Below, piece by piece: positions 19,250 to 27,048 of a stretch of 32,580 nucleotides of DNA; position 1 is the first letter of the stretch; each line of letters begins with the position of its first letter. The DNA is from Myxococcales bacterium. GTDB lineage: Bacteria; Myxococcota_A; Polyangia; Haliangiales; Haliangiaceae. The translations under genes were made by a program, and so were the position numbers. A model generated the notes under the pieces. It had not been told where the DNA came from. It saw nothing but the letters and a program-made list of their open reading frames with translations, and did no database searches. The stretch lies in contig CANKMW010000099.1 in NCBI GenBank assembly GCA_947483555.1, positions 1 to 32,580 on the forward strand. Direction: 5' to 3'.

Positions 19250-19529
19250 GCGAGTGCAGCAGCTTCTCGACGGCGCCGTCGATCGCCTGATCCACGGTCG
19301 GAGCATGGCAGGTGACTGCGGTGGGATGGCGACCTTCGAGCCGGGCCTCCATCATGCAGCGCTTGTCGTCCGGACCGCTCTTGTCACCGTTCTCGTCGCT
19401 GAGATGGACCTCCACGCGGGTGATCCGCTCGCTGACGTGGCTCAGGCTCGCCTCGACCACGCCACGGACGTGGTTCGCGAGCCCCTCGCGCCCGTCGATG
19501 TGCTTGTCGGTGTTGAGATAGATCTCCAT
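19212..19529 (-). CDS. HPF/RaiA-type ribosome-associated protein
   Basis: A 105-residue protein resembling the short hibernation-promoting factor/RaiA (sigma-54 modulation) family, which binds the 30S decoding centre and idles ribosomes in stationary phase. The N-terminal strand-helix pattern is visible (MEIYLNTDKHIDG, then LANHVRGVVEASLSHV), followed by ITRVEVHLSDENGDKSG, CMMEARLEGRHPTAV and the C-terminal helix TVDQAIDGAVEKLLHSL. No long C-terminal dimer domain is present, so it is the short form. ATG follows GGGGGAG. A 13-base perfect inverted repeat lies 21 bases upstream. It diverges from an XRE regulator and converges on the glycosyltransferase. Confidence 0.78.
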   Translation of the reverse strand: MEIYLNTDKHIDGREGLANHVRGVVEASLSHVSERITRVEVHLSDENGDKSGPDDKRCMMEARLEGRHPTAVTCHAPTVDQAIDGAVEKLLHSLTHTLGRLAETR

Positions 19530-19549
19530 CGTTCTCCCCCGCTGATGAT

Positions 19550-19581
19550 GTGACTACGTTGCCGGGGAGCAACGTAGTCAC
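19550..19581. repeat. 13-base perfect inverted repeat
   Basis: GTGACTACGTTGC (19550-19562) and GCAACGTAGTCAC (19569-19581) flank a 6-base loop. It lies 21 bases upstream of the HPF start codon and about 140 bases before the divergent XRE regulator. There is no T-tract on either strand. It could be an operator for a dimeric regulator or a 5'-UTR hairpin in the HPF mRNA. Confidence 0.85.
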
Positions 19582-19672
19582 GCTCCACCATCAGGCCAAC
19601 CCCTTGATCGGGCGCCGACGCGGTCATGTCGATCATGGCCGTCGGTGCCCGTGCCCGGCTCGGGCGAGGTAC

Positions 19673-19701
19673 TTGCGTCGAAATATACGGAATGCTAATA
19701 T
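19673..19701 (+). promoter_or_regulatory. Predicted promoter of the XRE regulator
   Basis: TTGCGT (19673-19678) and TAATAT (19696-19701) are 17 bases apart in an AT-rich patch (19680-19720) that stands out strongly from the surrounding DNA. The ATG lies 20 bases after the -10 box. No Shine-Dalgarno sequence is evident. Confidence 0.5.
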
Positions 19702-19720
19702 TTTTATTGGATTATCCACT

Positions 19721-20524
19721 ATGGAGAGTGCGTCATCGAAAGCAGATCTTCGTAATTCAAGGGGAAAGATCGCATCACGGGTCCGCAGCCTTCGCAAGGC
19801 ACGGCTGTGGACCCAGGCCGATCTCGCGCAACGCATCGGGGTGTCGCAGGCCCGGCTGAGTCAGCTCGAACGGGGCACCGGATCGTTCACCGCCGAGCAG
19901 TTTCTGGTCATCTTGAAGCTCTTCAACGTGGACGTTACTCACTTCGCGCCCCGGGCGCCGTCCGACCACGATCGGGATGTTCAGAATGCCCTTGCCCGCC
20001 TGGGTGCGAGCCATCTCCGAGAGAGCGACGACGTGCTTCCCAGCAAGTGGCTCGCAGACCTGAGCGTGCTCGTCCACGAGACGCTCCTGGCTCCGTCACC
20101 ACGGTTGCTCGCAGCCCTGGCGCCGGTCCTGGTTCGCAATATCGACCGGATCAATCTGCGCAAGCTGCACGCCGACCTCGCCGACGTCGGTCTCGAGCGG
20201 CGGCTGGCGTGGCTGGTGGACAACACGTTCGATGCGCTTCGATCCGGCCCCGTCGACCTGCCACGAACCTGGGCGCGGCAGTGCCGTCGAGCGGCTGTCG
20301 TCCTCGACGAATTCCGAGCGTTCGTGATCTCTTACCAGCAAGCCCTTCCACTTGAACGCCTGCCGACCGCGGTCGACGTACTGGATTCCGAGATCCGCAG
20401 CAAGAAGTCCCTCGACGCGGTGAAAGCCGCTTCGTCACTCGCCTCTCGCCGCTGGGGCATTGTCACGCGCCTTCAGCCCGACGACTTCTTGGTCGCCCTG
20501 AGGTCTGCTCATGCCGATCGTTAG
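19721..20524 (+). CDS. XRE-family regulator with long helical C-terminal domain
   Basis: A 267-residue protein. An XRE/HipB-type helix-turn-helix occupies about residues 14-70 (VRSLRKARLWTQADLAQRIG, then SQARLSQLERG and TAEQFLVILKLFNV). The remaining 190 residues are mostly helical with no recognised family. This layout is common among regulators or antitoxins of defence and toxin-antitoxin loci, but no toxin gene is intact next to it. Base composition is lower in G+C and codon use less biased than its neighbours, with an AT-rich promoter, suggesting acquisition by transfer. The frame stays open after the TAG for 34 more codons to 20629, giving a protein-like acidic tail; see the separate entry. 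Confidence 0.82.
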   Translation: MESASSKADLRNSRGKIASRVRSLRKARLWTQADLAQRIGVSQARLSQLERGTGSFTAEQFLVILKLFNVDVTHFAPRAPSDHDRDVQNALARLGASHLRESDDVLPSKWLADLSVLVHETLLAPSPRLLAALAPVLVRNIDRINLRKLHADLADVGLERRLAWLVDNTFDALRSGPVDLPRTWARQCRRAAVVLDEFRAFVISYQQALPLERLPTAVDVLDSEIRSKKSLDAVKAASSLASRRWGIVTRLQPDDFLVALRSAHADR

Positions 20525-20629
20525 CGGGATGCTCTGGTCGGCCGGCCACTCCCACCGTCGGTCGAGACGGTAGAGCGCGACCTTCTCGACGTGGCCGAGA
20601 CCGAGATCGAACTCCCGTCGTGGATCTGA
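20525..20629 (+). other. Open extension or gene remnant after the XRE regulator
   Basis: In the same frame as the regulator, past its TAG, 34 codons stay open and end in a TGA at 20627-20629. The translation includes VERDLLDVAETEIELPSWI, which is acidic and protein-like. Another frame offers a start that overlaps the TAG (ATG at 20512, MPIVSGMLWSAGHSHRRS) but stops at 20573. A single frameshift would join the two into a small second gene. This may be a decayed partner gene or chance. Confidence 0.25.
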
Positions 20630-20659
20630 GCTCGCTCGTTCGCTGGATCGGCGCGGGGG

Positions 20660-22063
20660 TCAGCCGCGGAACGACGCCAGGTCGATCCCGAAGCGCCGGC
20701 ACCAGCGCCGGATCTGCATCGGCGCCTTGTCCAGGGCCCGGCCGGCGGCGGTGACGTTGCCGTTGCTGTGGCGCAGGAGCTCGATGAGGCGCTCGCGGAG
20801 CGCGCGATCCTCGGGGCGCAGCGCCGACGCCCCGGCGGGGACGTGGTTGCGGATCACCTCGGGCAGGTGCTCGAAGCGGATCTCGCCGCCATCGGCGAGG
20901 ACCGCGGCGGTGCGCAGCGTTTGCTCGAGCTCGCGCACGTTGAGCGGATAGGGATAGTTGAACAGCGCGCGCGCCGCCTGGCGGTGGAACGTGATCGACC
21001 CCGGGTCGCCGATCACGCCGGCGAGGCGCGGCAGGAGCGCGGCGACGATGGTGCCGAGATCGTCGCGACGATCGCGCAGCGGCATCAGCACCGCCTCGAA
21101 GCCGGCCAGCCGCCCGTAGAGATCGTGGCGAAAGCGTCCGTCGACGATGCGGGCGCGCAGATCCTGGTGGGTCGCCGCCACCACCCGCACGTCGACGGTG
21201 ATGACGTCGCTCGAACCGACCGGGCGGACCTCGCCCTCCTGCAGGACCCGCAGCAACGCGACCTGGGCGTCCTCGGGTAGCTCGGCGATCTCGTCGAGGA
21301 ACAGGGTGCCCTTGTCGGCGCGCCGGACCAGGCCGTCGTGGTCGTCGCGCGCGCCCGAGAACGCGCCGCGCCGGTGACCGAACAGCTCGCTCTCCACCAG
21401 GTGGCGCGACAGCGCGCCGCAGTTGACCGCCACGAACGGGCCGCGTCGCCCCGAGCAGTCGTGGACGGCGCGCGCCACCAGCTCCTTGCCGGTCCCGGTC
21501 TCGCCCCAGATCAGGACCGGGACCGGTGCCGGCGCGATCTTGAGCAGGTCGGCCGACCGCTGTTCCACGATCGGGACCAGCGACCGAAACGGCACCAGCG
21601 TGTCGGGCTCGGCCGACAGATCGCGGTCGCGCGGCACCGGCCCGTCCCCGGCGTCCTCGCGGAACACCAGGATCGTCGCGCCGACCTCGATCACATCGCC
21701 GTCGACCAGCGCGGCGCGCGCGATCCGCTCGCCGTTGACCTGGGTGCCGTTCTTCGAGCCGAGGTCGTGGACCTCCCAGCCGCCGACGGCGCGGACCAGC
21801 CGCGCGTGCTGGCGCGACAGCTCGTGATCGGCGAGCACCAGCTCGCGGCCGGTGCCGGTGCTGGTGCGCGTGACCGCCCGCACGGCGCCGCGGCCGACGA
21901 TCAGCGCGCCGACTCCGACCAGCGAGACCCGGAGCCCGGCCGTGAGCGGCGCCCGACAGTCGAACGCGACCACCAGGCGCGGCGCCTCGCCGTCGTCGCT
22001 GCGATCGTCGGCGCGGTCGTCGCTGCGACTGACCGTGCGCGTGAGCTCGTCGGGGGCCGTCAT
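20660..22063 (-). CDS. FHA-AAA+-Fis type enhancer-binding regulator
   Basis: A 467-residue regulator with an N-terminal FHA domain (about 50-133: GRG at 58-60, SRQH at 83-86, NG at 105-106) that should bind a phospho-threonine protein. An AAA+ sigma-54 activator domain follows (about 158-400), with Walker A GETGTGKE (187-194), Walker B GTLFLDE (252-258) and arginine finger region FRHDLYGRL. A Fis-type helix-turn-helix ends the protein (about 425-460). The sigma-54 contact loop reads GAFSGA (233-238) instead of GAFTGA, so activity with sigma-54 is uncertain. It is the last gene of the export operon, with start ATG overlapping the adaptor stop as ATGA. FHA-bearing activators of this kind are typical of myxobacteria and are often wired to Ser/Thr kinases. 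Confidence 0.93.
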   Translation of the reverse strand: MTAPDELTRTVSRSDDRADDRSDDGEAPRLVVAFDCRAPLTAGLRVSLVGVGALIVGRGAVRAVTRTSTGTGRELVLADHELSRQHARLVRAVGGWEVHDLGSKNGTQVNGERIARAALVDGDVIEVGATILVFREDAGDGPVPRDRDLSAEPDTLVPFRSLVPIVEQRSADLLKIAPAPVPVLIWGETGTGKELVARAVHDCSGRRGPFVAVNCGALSRHLVESELFGHRRGAFSGARDDHDGLVRRADKGTLFLDEIAELPEDAQVALLRVLQEGEVRPVGSSDVITVDVRVVAATHQDLRARIVDGRFRHDLYGRLAGFEAVLMPLRDRRDDLGTIVAALLPRLAGVIGDPGSITFHRQAARALFNYPYPLNVRELEQTLRTAAVLADGGEIRFEHLPEVIRNHVPAGASALRPEDRALRERLIELLRHSNGNVTAAGRALDKAPMQIRRWCRRFGIDLASFRG

Positions 22064-22938
22064 GTCCCGCCCGCCGCCCGCACCTCGGCCGCCTGGCCGG
22101 GCGTCACGGTGGTGCCGGCCTCGAGCGCGGCCTCGACGAACACCAGCTGCGACGGTTGATCGATCGCTGGCGAGACATGCTCGACGATGGCGCCGATCTC
22201 GTCGCCGCCCTCGACCACCGCCACCACGCGGGCACCGGGTCGCAAGCGGCTGGTCTCGTCGGGCGCGACCGCGAAGCGCAGCCGCAGGCCGCCGCCGCCG
22301 ATCACGCGCGCCACCGGCACCGTCGGCCCCACGGCCGCGCCCGGATCGTGGTAGCGAGCGCCGATCGAACCCGCAAAGGGTGCCCGCAGCTCGGTCTCGC
22401 CCAGCCGCGCGGTGGCGCGCGCCACGCGGGTGTCGGACTCGCTCGCCGCCGCGCTGGCCTCGGCGGTGGCGGCCTCCGCCGCCCGCACCGACAGGCGGGC
22501 GTCCTCGACGGTGGCGCGGGCGCTGGTGCCGGCGGCCAGGCCGTTCTCCTCGATCTGCAGCTTGTGGCGGGCGCGGTCGACCTCGATGCGAGCCCGCCGG
22601 GTGCGCGCCCGCGCCTCACGCGACGCGGCCTGGGCGGCGTCCAGCTCCTCGCGCGCCGGCCGCGGATCGAGGGTCGCGATCACGTCGCCGGCGGCGACCA
22701 CGTCGCCGGGCCGCACCGCCACCGAGGCCAGCACGCCGTCGAAGCGCGGCGCGACATCGACCGACTCGGCGCTGGCGATCACGCCGACCCAGCGCGGCGC
22801 CAGCGCGACCGGCGGCAGCGGCCGGGCGGTCACCAGCGGCGCGACCGGCGGCGGCGGTCGCGCGCCACGATCGTCACCGCAGGCGGCGGCCACCACCGCG
22901 GCCGCCGCGAACGCGATCGCCCTCCGCGCCGCGGTCAC
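22060..22938 (-). CDS. Lipoprotein membrane-fusion (periplasmic adaptor) protein
   Basis: A 292-residue adaptor with a GTG start that overlaps the exporter stop as GTGA. The signal peptide ends VVAAACGDD (C20 as lipid site). A first lipoyl half (about 56-92: SVDVAPRFDGVLASVAVRPG, GDVIATLDP) leads into a coiled-coil hairpin (about 95-180), the second lipoyl half (about 181-213, ELRAPFAGSIG) and a beta-barrel part to the end. This is the HlyD/AcrA-type adaptor order, but short and without a long membrane-proximal domain. It would bridge an inner-membrane pump and an outer-membrane channel. The operon already has another adaptor fused to a GAF domain, so two adaptors serve one ABC exporter; no TolC-type gene is present here. 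Confidence 0.88.
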   Translation of the reverse strand: MTAARRAIAFAAAAVVAAACGDDRGARPPPPVAPLVTARPLPPVALAPRWVGVIASAESVDVAPRFDGVLASVAVRPGDVVAAGDVIATLDPRPAREELDAAQAASREARARTRRARIEVDRARHKLQIEENGLAAGTSARATVEDARLSVRAAEAATAEASAAASESDTRVARATARLGETELRAPFAGSIGARYHDPGAAVGPTVPVARVIGGGGLRLRFAVAPDETSRLRPGARVVAVVEGGDEIGAIVEHVSPAIDQPSQLVFVEAALEAGTTVTPGQAAEVRAAGGT

Positions 22939-25085
22939 GACAGGCCCTCGCGGCCGAGGCTGGTCTGGTGGCTGACCAGCGTGTGATAGGCGCCGCCGCG
23001 GGCCAGCAGCTCGGCGTGGGTGCCGGTCTCGACGATCGAGCCGTCCTCCATGACCACGATCAGATCGGCTTGTACCACCGTGCTCAGCCGGTGCGCGATC
23101 ACCACCCGCGTGCAATCGAGCTCGGCGAGGCGGTCCATCACCCCGCGCTCGGTCACCGCGTCGAGCGAGCTGGTGGCCTCGTCGAGCAGCAGCACCGCCG
23201 GCTGGTGGACCAGCGCGCGGGCCAGCGCGATGCGCTGCCGCTGGCCACCCGACAGCGTGGCACCGCCGTCGGCCATCGGGGTGTCGTAGCCCATGGTGAG
23301 GGCGCGGATGTCGTCGTCGATGCAGGCGCGCCGCGCCGCCGCCACCACGCGGTCGAGCGACACACCCGGCGCACCGAGCGCGATGTTGTCGCGCACCGAG
23401 CCGGCGAACACGTGCGGCGACTGCGGCACCACGCCGAGCTGCTGGCGCAGCGCGCGCAGCTCGAGCCCGGCCACGTCCTGGCGGTCGTACAGCACCTGGC
23501 CGTCGGTGGGACGGTGCAGGCCGAGCAGCAGGCGCGCCAGCGTCGACTTGCCCGAGCCCGAGCGACCGACGATCGCGATCATCGCGCCCGCCGGCACGTC
23601 CAGGTCGACGTCCTTGACCACCAGCGGCCCGTACGGCCCGTAGCGGAACGAGACGCCGCGCAGCTCGATGGCGCCGCGCAGGCGGGTCGGCGCCGTGCCG
23701 GCGGCGCGCTGCTCGACCTCGCTGGCCAGCACGTCCTCGAGGCGCGCGGCATGCCCGCTGGCGCTGGCCAGCGACAGCCCGGCCTCGACCAGGGCGTCGA
23801 GCGGGACCAGGAAGCCGATCGCGATGCCGTTGACCGCCAGCATGGCGCCGAGGCTGAGCTGGCCATCGAGCACCAGCGAGGCGCCGATCCCCAGCAACAG
23901 CAGCGGGCCGCCGACCGCCAGCACGCTGCGGGTCGCGCCGATCACGGCGTCGAGGCGACCGCGGGCCAGCGCCACGTTGAGCTCGTCGACGTACAGGTTG
24001 GCCCACCGATCGACGGCGTGGCGCTCGGCGCCGGCCGCCTTGAGCGTCTCGATGCCGGCCAGCATCTGGGCCAGATAGCTCTGGGCGCGGGCCTGCGACT
24101 CGAGGTCGGCGGCCATCAGATCGCGGACCCGCCGGTAGGCGAGCAGGTAGACGCACACTTGCAGCACGCCGAGCCCGAGCGCCACCAGCGCCAGCACCGG
24201 CGCCAGCGCGAACGCCAGCCCGAGGTAGAGCAGGACCAGCACGCCGTCGAGCACCGCCGACAGGAGCGCGGCGGTCATGCGCTCGCGGATCGCGGTGTTG
24301 CCGGCGACGCGCATCATCAGATCGCCGGCCGAGCGGCGCTGGAAGTAATCGAACGGCAAGGCGACCAGGTGCTCGAGGAACCCGACGGTCATGCGGGTGT
24401 CGAGGCGGGCCCGCAGCTCGAGCAGGTAGAGCGAGCGCACCAGGTGGGCGAGCATCTGCACCAGCAGCACGAGGCCGAGCCCGAGCCCGAGCACCGGCAG
24501 GAGCGCGCGATCGCCGCGCGGCACCACGCGGTCGACGACCAGCCCGGTGAGCAGCGGCAGCGCCAGCGCCAGCACCCGGAGCGCCACCGACATGGTGATG
24601 GCGCGCGCCAGCACACCGCGCTGGCCGAGCAGCGCCGCGGCGTAACGGAGCAACGGTCGGCCCTTCGCGGCGCCCGGCACCAGCTTCATCGCCGGCTCGA
24701 AGGTCAGCGCGACGCCGGTGAACGAGCGCGACACCTTGGCGAGCGGCACCACGCGCCGGCCGTGTCCGGGATCCACGATCACGACGCCGCGCCGGGTGAC
24801 GCGCTCGAACACCACGAAGTGGTTGAACTCCCAGTGCAGGATGCTGGCCGGCGGCAACAGGTGCAGATCCTCGAGCTCGACGCGCAGGCCACGGCCGCGC
24901 AGCCCCAGCGCCTCGGCGCCGCGGACCAGCGCCAGCGCGTCGACACCATCGCGGGTGCTGCCGATGACGGCGCGCACCGGATCGAGGCGGGCGTCGCCGC
25001 CGTGGTAGGCGACCACCATGGCCAGGCAGGCGGCGCCGCAATCGGCGGCCTCGACCTGCAGCACGTGCGGGACCTGGCGCGCCAT
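22935..25085 (-). CDS. Peptidase-C39 ABC exporter (bacteriocin/peptide type)
   Basis: A 716-residue PCAT-type exporter that cleaves and exports peptides. The N-terminal C39 peptidase keeps its residues: Q10, C16 in EAADCGAACLAMV, H89 in EFNHFVVF and D105 in IVDPGHG. Such domains cut leader peptides after a double glycine. The membrane domain (about 150-430) has six predicted helices. The ATPase domain (about 470-716) has Walker A GRSGSGKS (507-514), signature LSGGQ (611-615), Walker B VLLLDE (631-636) and the switch H665. All parts appear active. The ATG overlaps the upstream adaptor stop as TGATG, and the next adaptor overlaps by four bases. No classic double-glycine leader peptide was found beside it; the Cys-rich first gene of the operon is the best cargo candidate. 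Confidence 0.95.
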   Translation of the reverse strand: MARQVPHVLQVEAADCGAACLAMVVAYHGGDARLDPVRAVIGSTRDGVDALALVRGAEALGLRGRGLRVELEDLHLLPPASILHWEFNHFVVFERVTRRGVVIVDPGHGRRVVPLAKVSRSFTGVALTFEPAMKLVPGAAKGRPLLRYAAALLGQRGVLARAITMSVALRVLALALPLLTGLVVDRVVPRGDRALLPVLGLGLGLVLLVQMLAHLVRSLYLLELRARLDTRMTVGFLEHLVALPFDYFQRRSAGDLMMRVAGNTAIRERMTAALLSAVLDGVLVLLYLGLAFALAPVLALVALGLGVLQVCVYLLAYRRVRDLMAADLESQARAQSYLAQMLAGIETLKAAGAERHAVDRWANLYVDELNVALARGRLDAVIGATRSVLAVGGPLLLLGIGASLVLDGQLSLGAMLAVNGIAIGFLVPLDALVEAGLSLASASGHAARLEDVLASEVEQRAAGTAPTRLRGAIELRGVSFRYGPYGPLVVKDVDLDVPAGAMIAIVGRSGSGKSTLARLLLGLHRPTDGQVLYDRQDVAGLELRALRQQLGVVPQSPHVFAGSVRDNIALGAPGVSLDRVVAAARRACIDDDIRALTMGYDTPMADGGATLSGGQRQRIALARALVHQPAVLLLDEATSSLDAVTERGVMDRLAELDCTRVVIAHRLSTVVQADLIVVMEDGSIVETGTHAELLARGGAYHTLVSHQTSLGREGLS

Positions 25086-26875
25086 CACCGCTCCCGCAGG
25101 CCGGGCACCAGCGCGTGGACCACGCGCTCGGACTCGAGCTCGATGTGCACGGTGCCGCCCATGCCATCGACCCACGGATAGGCGACGCCGTCGGCGACCA
25201 GCGCCCGCGGCAGCCGGGCCCGCACCAGCACCACCGGTCCGCGCAGGCCGACGTCGCCGGCGACGCGGCCGAGGTAGCGCAGCGCCTCCTCGGAGCCCAT
25301 GACCTCGGTGGCGATCGACTCGACCGCGAGGTCCTGATAGGCGTGATGGAAACCGTCGAGCTCGAGGCGCAGCCGCTGGCCGGCCGCCAGCCGCGGTCGA
25401 TCGCCGCCGGGGACGATGGCGTAGAGCTCGGCGCCGGCATCGGGGTCGACGATCGAGCCGATCACGTCGCCGAGCTCGACGCGTTGCCCGGGCCGGACCC
25501 GGATGTCGCCGACCACGCCGGCCCGCGGCGCGCGGATGCGGCGCTCGTCGAGCGCACCGCGGGCGCGCTCCAGCTCGACCCGCGCGGCGGCGACCGACTC
25601 GCCGGCGGCGGCATCGGCGGGCGACAGCAGGCGCTGGCGGACCCGGTCCTGAAACCCGCGATCGAGGCGCGCCACGTCGGCGAGCTGGGCAGCGTCGTCG
25701 AGCCGGGCGATGACGTCGCCGGCCGCCACCGACTGTCCGAGCGTCACGTCGAGCGCGCCGACGTTGCCGGCGGCGCCGGCCGCGATCTCGGCGCGGGCCA
25801 GCAGCCGCACCACCCCGGCCCCGCGGGCGTACGTCGACACCCGGCCGAGCACGAGGAACGCAGCGCCGGCGGCGAGCGCGACCACCAGCGCGGCGTAGAC
25901 CCAGCGCACCCAGCCCGGCGTCACCCGCAGCACGTCACCCCACCGATCGCCGGCGTGCGCCAGCGCGGCCTCGCGGCGGAACAGCTCGTCGTCGCGGGCG
26001 CGGTCGAGCACCTCGCGCGCCTCGACGTGCCGCGCCAGCTGCTGCAGCAGCGGCCCCGCCGCCTCGGCAAACGCCCGCGCCGCCGCCACGTCGCGCTCGT
26101 CGAACGCCGGGCGCCGGGCGCCGCGCGTCGCGACGATCACGGCGTGGACCTCGCGATCGTCGCCCAGCACCGGCTGCACCAGCAGGCGGTCGTCACCGCG
26201 GCCGTCGGGATCGTCGGCGGCGCACCAGCGCGAGTCACCCGACGCTCGATCGGCCACGGCGCCGGCGCCGGTGCGCGCCGCCCACCCGACCAGGCCGCGA
26301 TCGGCCTGCCACGACGTCTCGCCCGACCACAGCTCGCCACCGGCGGCGTCGACCAGCACGCAGCGCGCGCGGTCGGCGTCGACAAGCTCGAGCAGCGCGT
26401 CGGCGGCGACCCGCTCGGCGGCACCCAGATCCTGCGCCACCGCCAGCCCGCGGGTGGCGGCGTAGGCCCGCGATCGTCGCTCGGCCTCGCCGGCATCGAG
26501 CTCGCGGGCCACGTTGCCGGCCAGCGCCGCCGCGGGCCGCCCCCACGCCAGGCTGGTCAGCAGCGCCGCCGCCGCCGGTGCCGGCGTGGTGCGCGACAGC
26601 ACGAACGCGACCCGTGCATCGGCGGCGAGCTGCGCCGGCTCGCCCAGCCGCACCACCCGCAGCACGGTCTCGTGCCCGGCGAGCGCGGCGAGGATGGCTG
26701 CCGGATCGGCGTCGGCGATGCCGTCACCGAGGACGATCAGCGACGCCTGCGGCGCCAGCGCCAGCACCTCGGCGAGCGTCGGCGCCTGCGTGACCCCGAT
26801 CGCGCCGCCCAGACAACGGTGCAGCCACCCGGCGTCCGCGCCGTCATCGCTCGCCAGGAGGACCGAGAGGGTCAT
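25085..26875 (-). CDS. Pseudo-receiver/GAF/TM/HlyD fusion adaptor
   Basis: A 596-residue fusion. Residues about 1-112 look like a response-regulator receiver (VLLASDD opening, then SLIVLGDGIADADP), but the usual phosphate-accepting Asp position reads Gly, so it is probably a pseudo-receiver. Residues about 145-275 resemble a GAF domain (LLELVDADRARCVLVDAAGG, GLVGWAARTG, LLVQPVLGDDREVHAVIVA). A helical linker leads to one transmembrane helix (about 322-345). The periplasmic part (350-596) is an HlyD-type adaptor: TYARGAGVV, a lipoyl half, short coiled coil, IRAPRAGVVGDI, then a beta barrel. A cytoplasmic sensory half would thus sit directly on the adaptor of the C39 exporter encoded next. Ordinary HlyD proteins lack this 320-residue cytoplasmic part. 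A decayed partial copy lies upstream of the operon. Confidence 0.85.
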   Translation of the reverse strand: MTLSVLLASDDGADAGWLHRCLGGAIGVTQAPTLAEVLALAPQASLIVLGDGIADADPAAILAALAGHETVLRVVRLGEPAQLAADARVAFVLSRTTPAPAAAALLTSLAWGRPAAALAGNVARELDAGEAERRSRAYAATRGLAVAQDLGAAERVAADALLELVDADRARCVLVDAAGGELWSGETSWQADRGLVGWAARTGAGAVADRASGDSRWCAADDPDGRGDDRLLVQPVLGDDREVHAVIVATRGARRPAFDERDVAAARAFAEAAGPLLQQLARHVEAREVLDRARDDELFRREAALAHAGDRWGDVLRVTPGWVRWVYAALVVALAAGAAFLVLGRVSTYARGAGVVRLLARAEIAAGAAGNVGALDVTLGQSVAAGDVIARLDDAAQLADVARLDRGFQDRVRQRLLSPADAAAGESVAAARVELERARGALDERRIRAPRAGVVGDIRVRPGQRVELGDVIGSIVDPDAGAELYAIVPGGDRPRLAAGQRLRLELDGFHHAYQDLAVESIATEVMGSEEALRYLGRVAGDVGLRGPVVLVRARLPRALVADGVAYPWVDGMGGTVHIELESERVVHALVPGLRER

Positions 26876-27048
26876 GCCACCGCCTGGCTCGAGGATATCC
26901 CACGCGCCCGCCGCCGCGCGTGCCAGCGCCGCAGCAGCTCGTAGATGACCAGCTCCTGCGCGCGCGCCGCTGGGGCCCCGTCAGTGCCCTCCATCCCCTC
27001 CATCAGCACCGGGGCTCGGGCCCGTGCGCCGCGCCGACGATTGATCAC
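26872..27048 (-). CDS. Small basic protein, translationally coupled on both sides
   Basis: A 58-residue open frame starting at GTG, which overlaps the upstream stop as GTGA and ends in a TGA overlapping the next ATG as ATGA. That double coupling is the main evidence that it is real. The protein is Arg/Ala-rich, with a likely amphipathic helix in the middle (AQELVIYELLRRWHARRRAR). It has no cysteine, no signal peptide and no double-glycine leader, so it is a poor export substrate. Internal ATGs at 27003 and 26994 are alternative starts. Function is unknown; a small partner or chaperone of the GAF-HlyD adaptor is one possibility, and a fragment of a once longer gene is another. Confidence 0.55.
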   Translation of the reverse strand: MINRRRGARARAPVLMEGMEGTDGAPAARAQELVIYELLRRWHARRRARGISSSQAVA

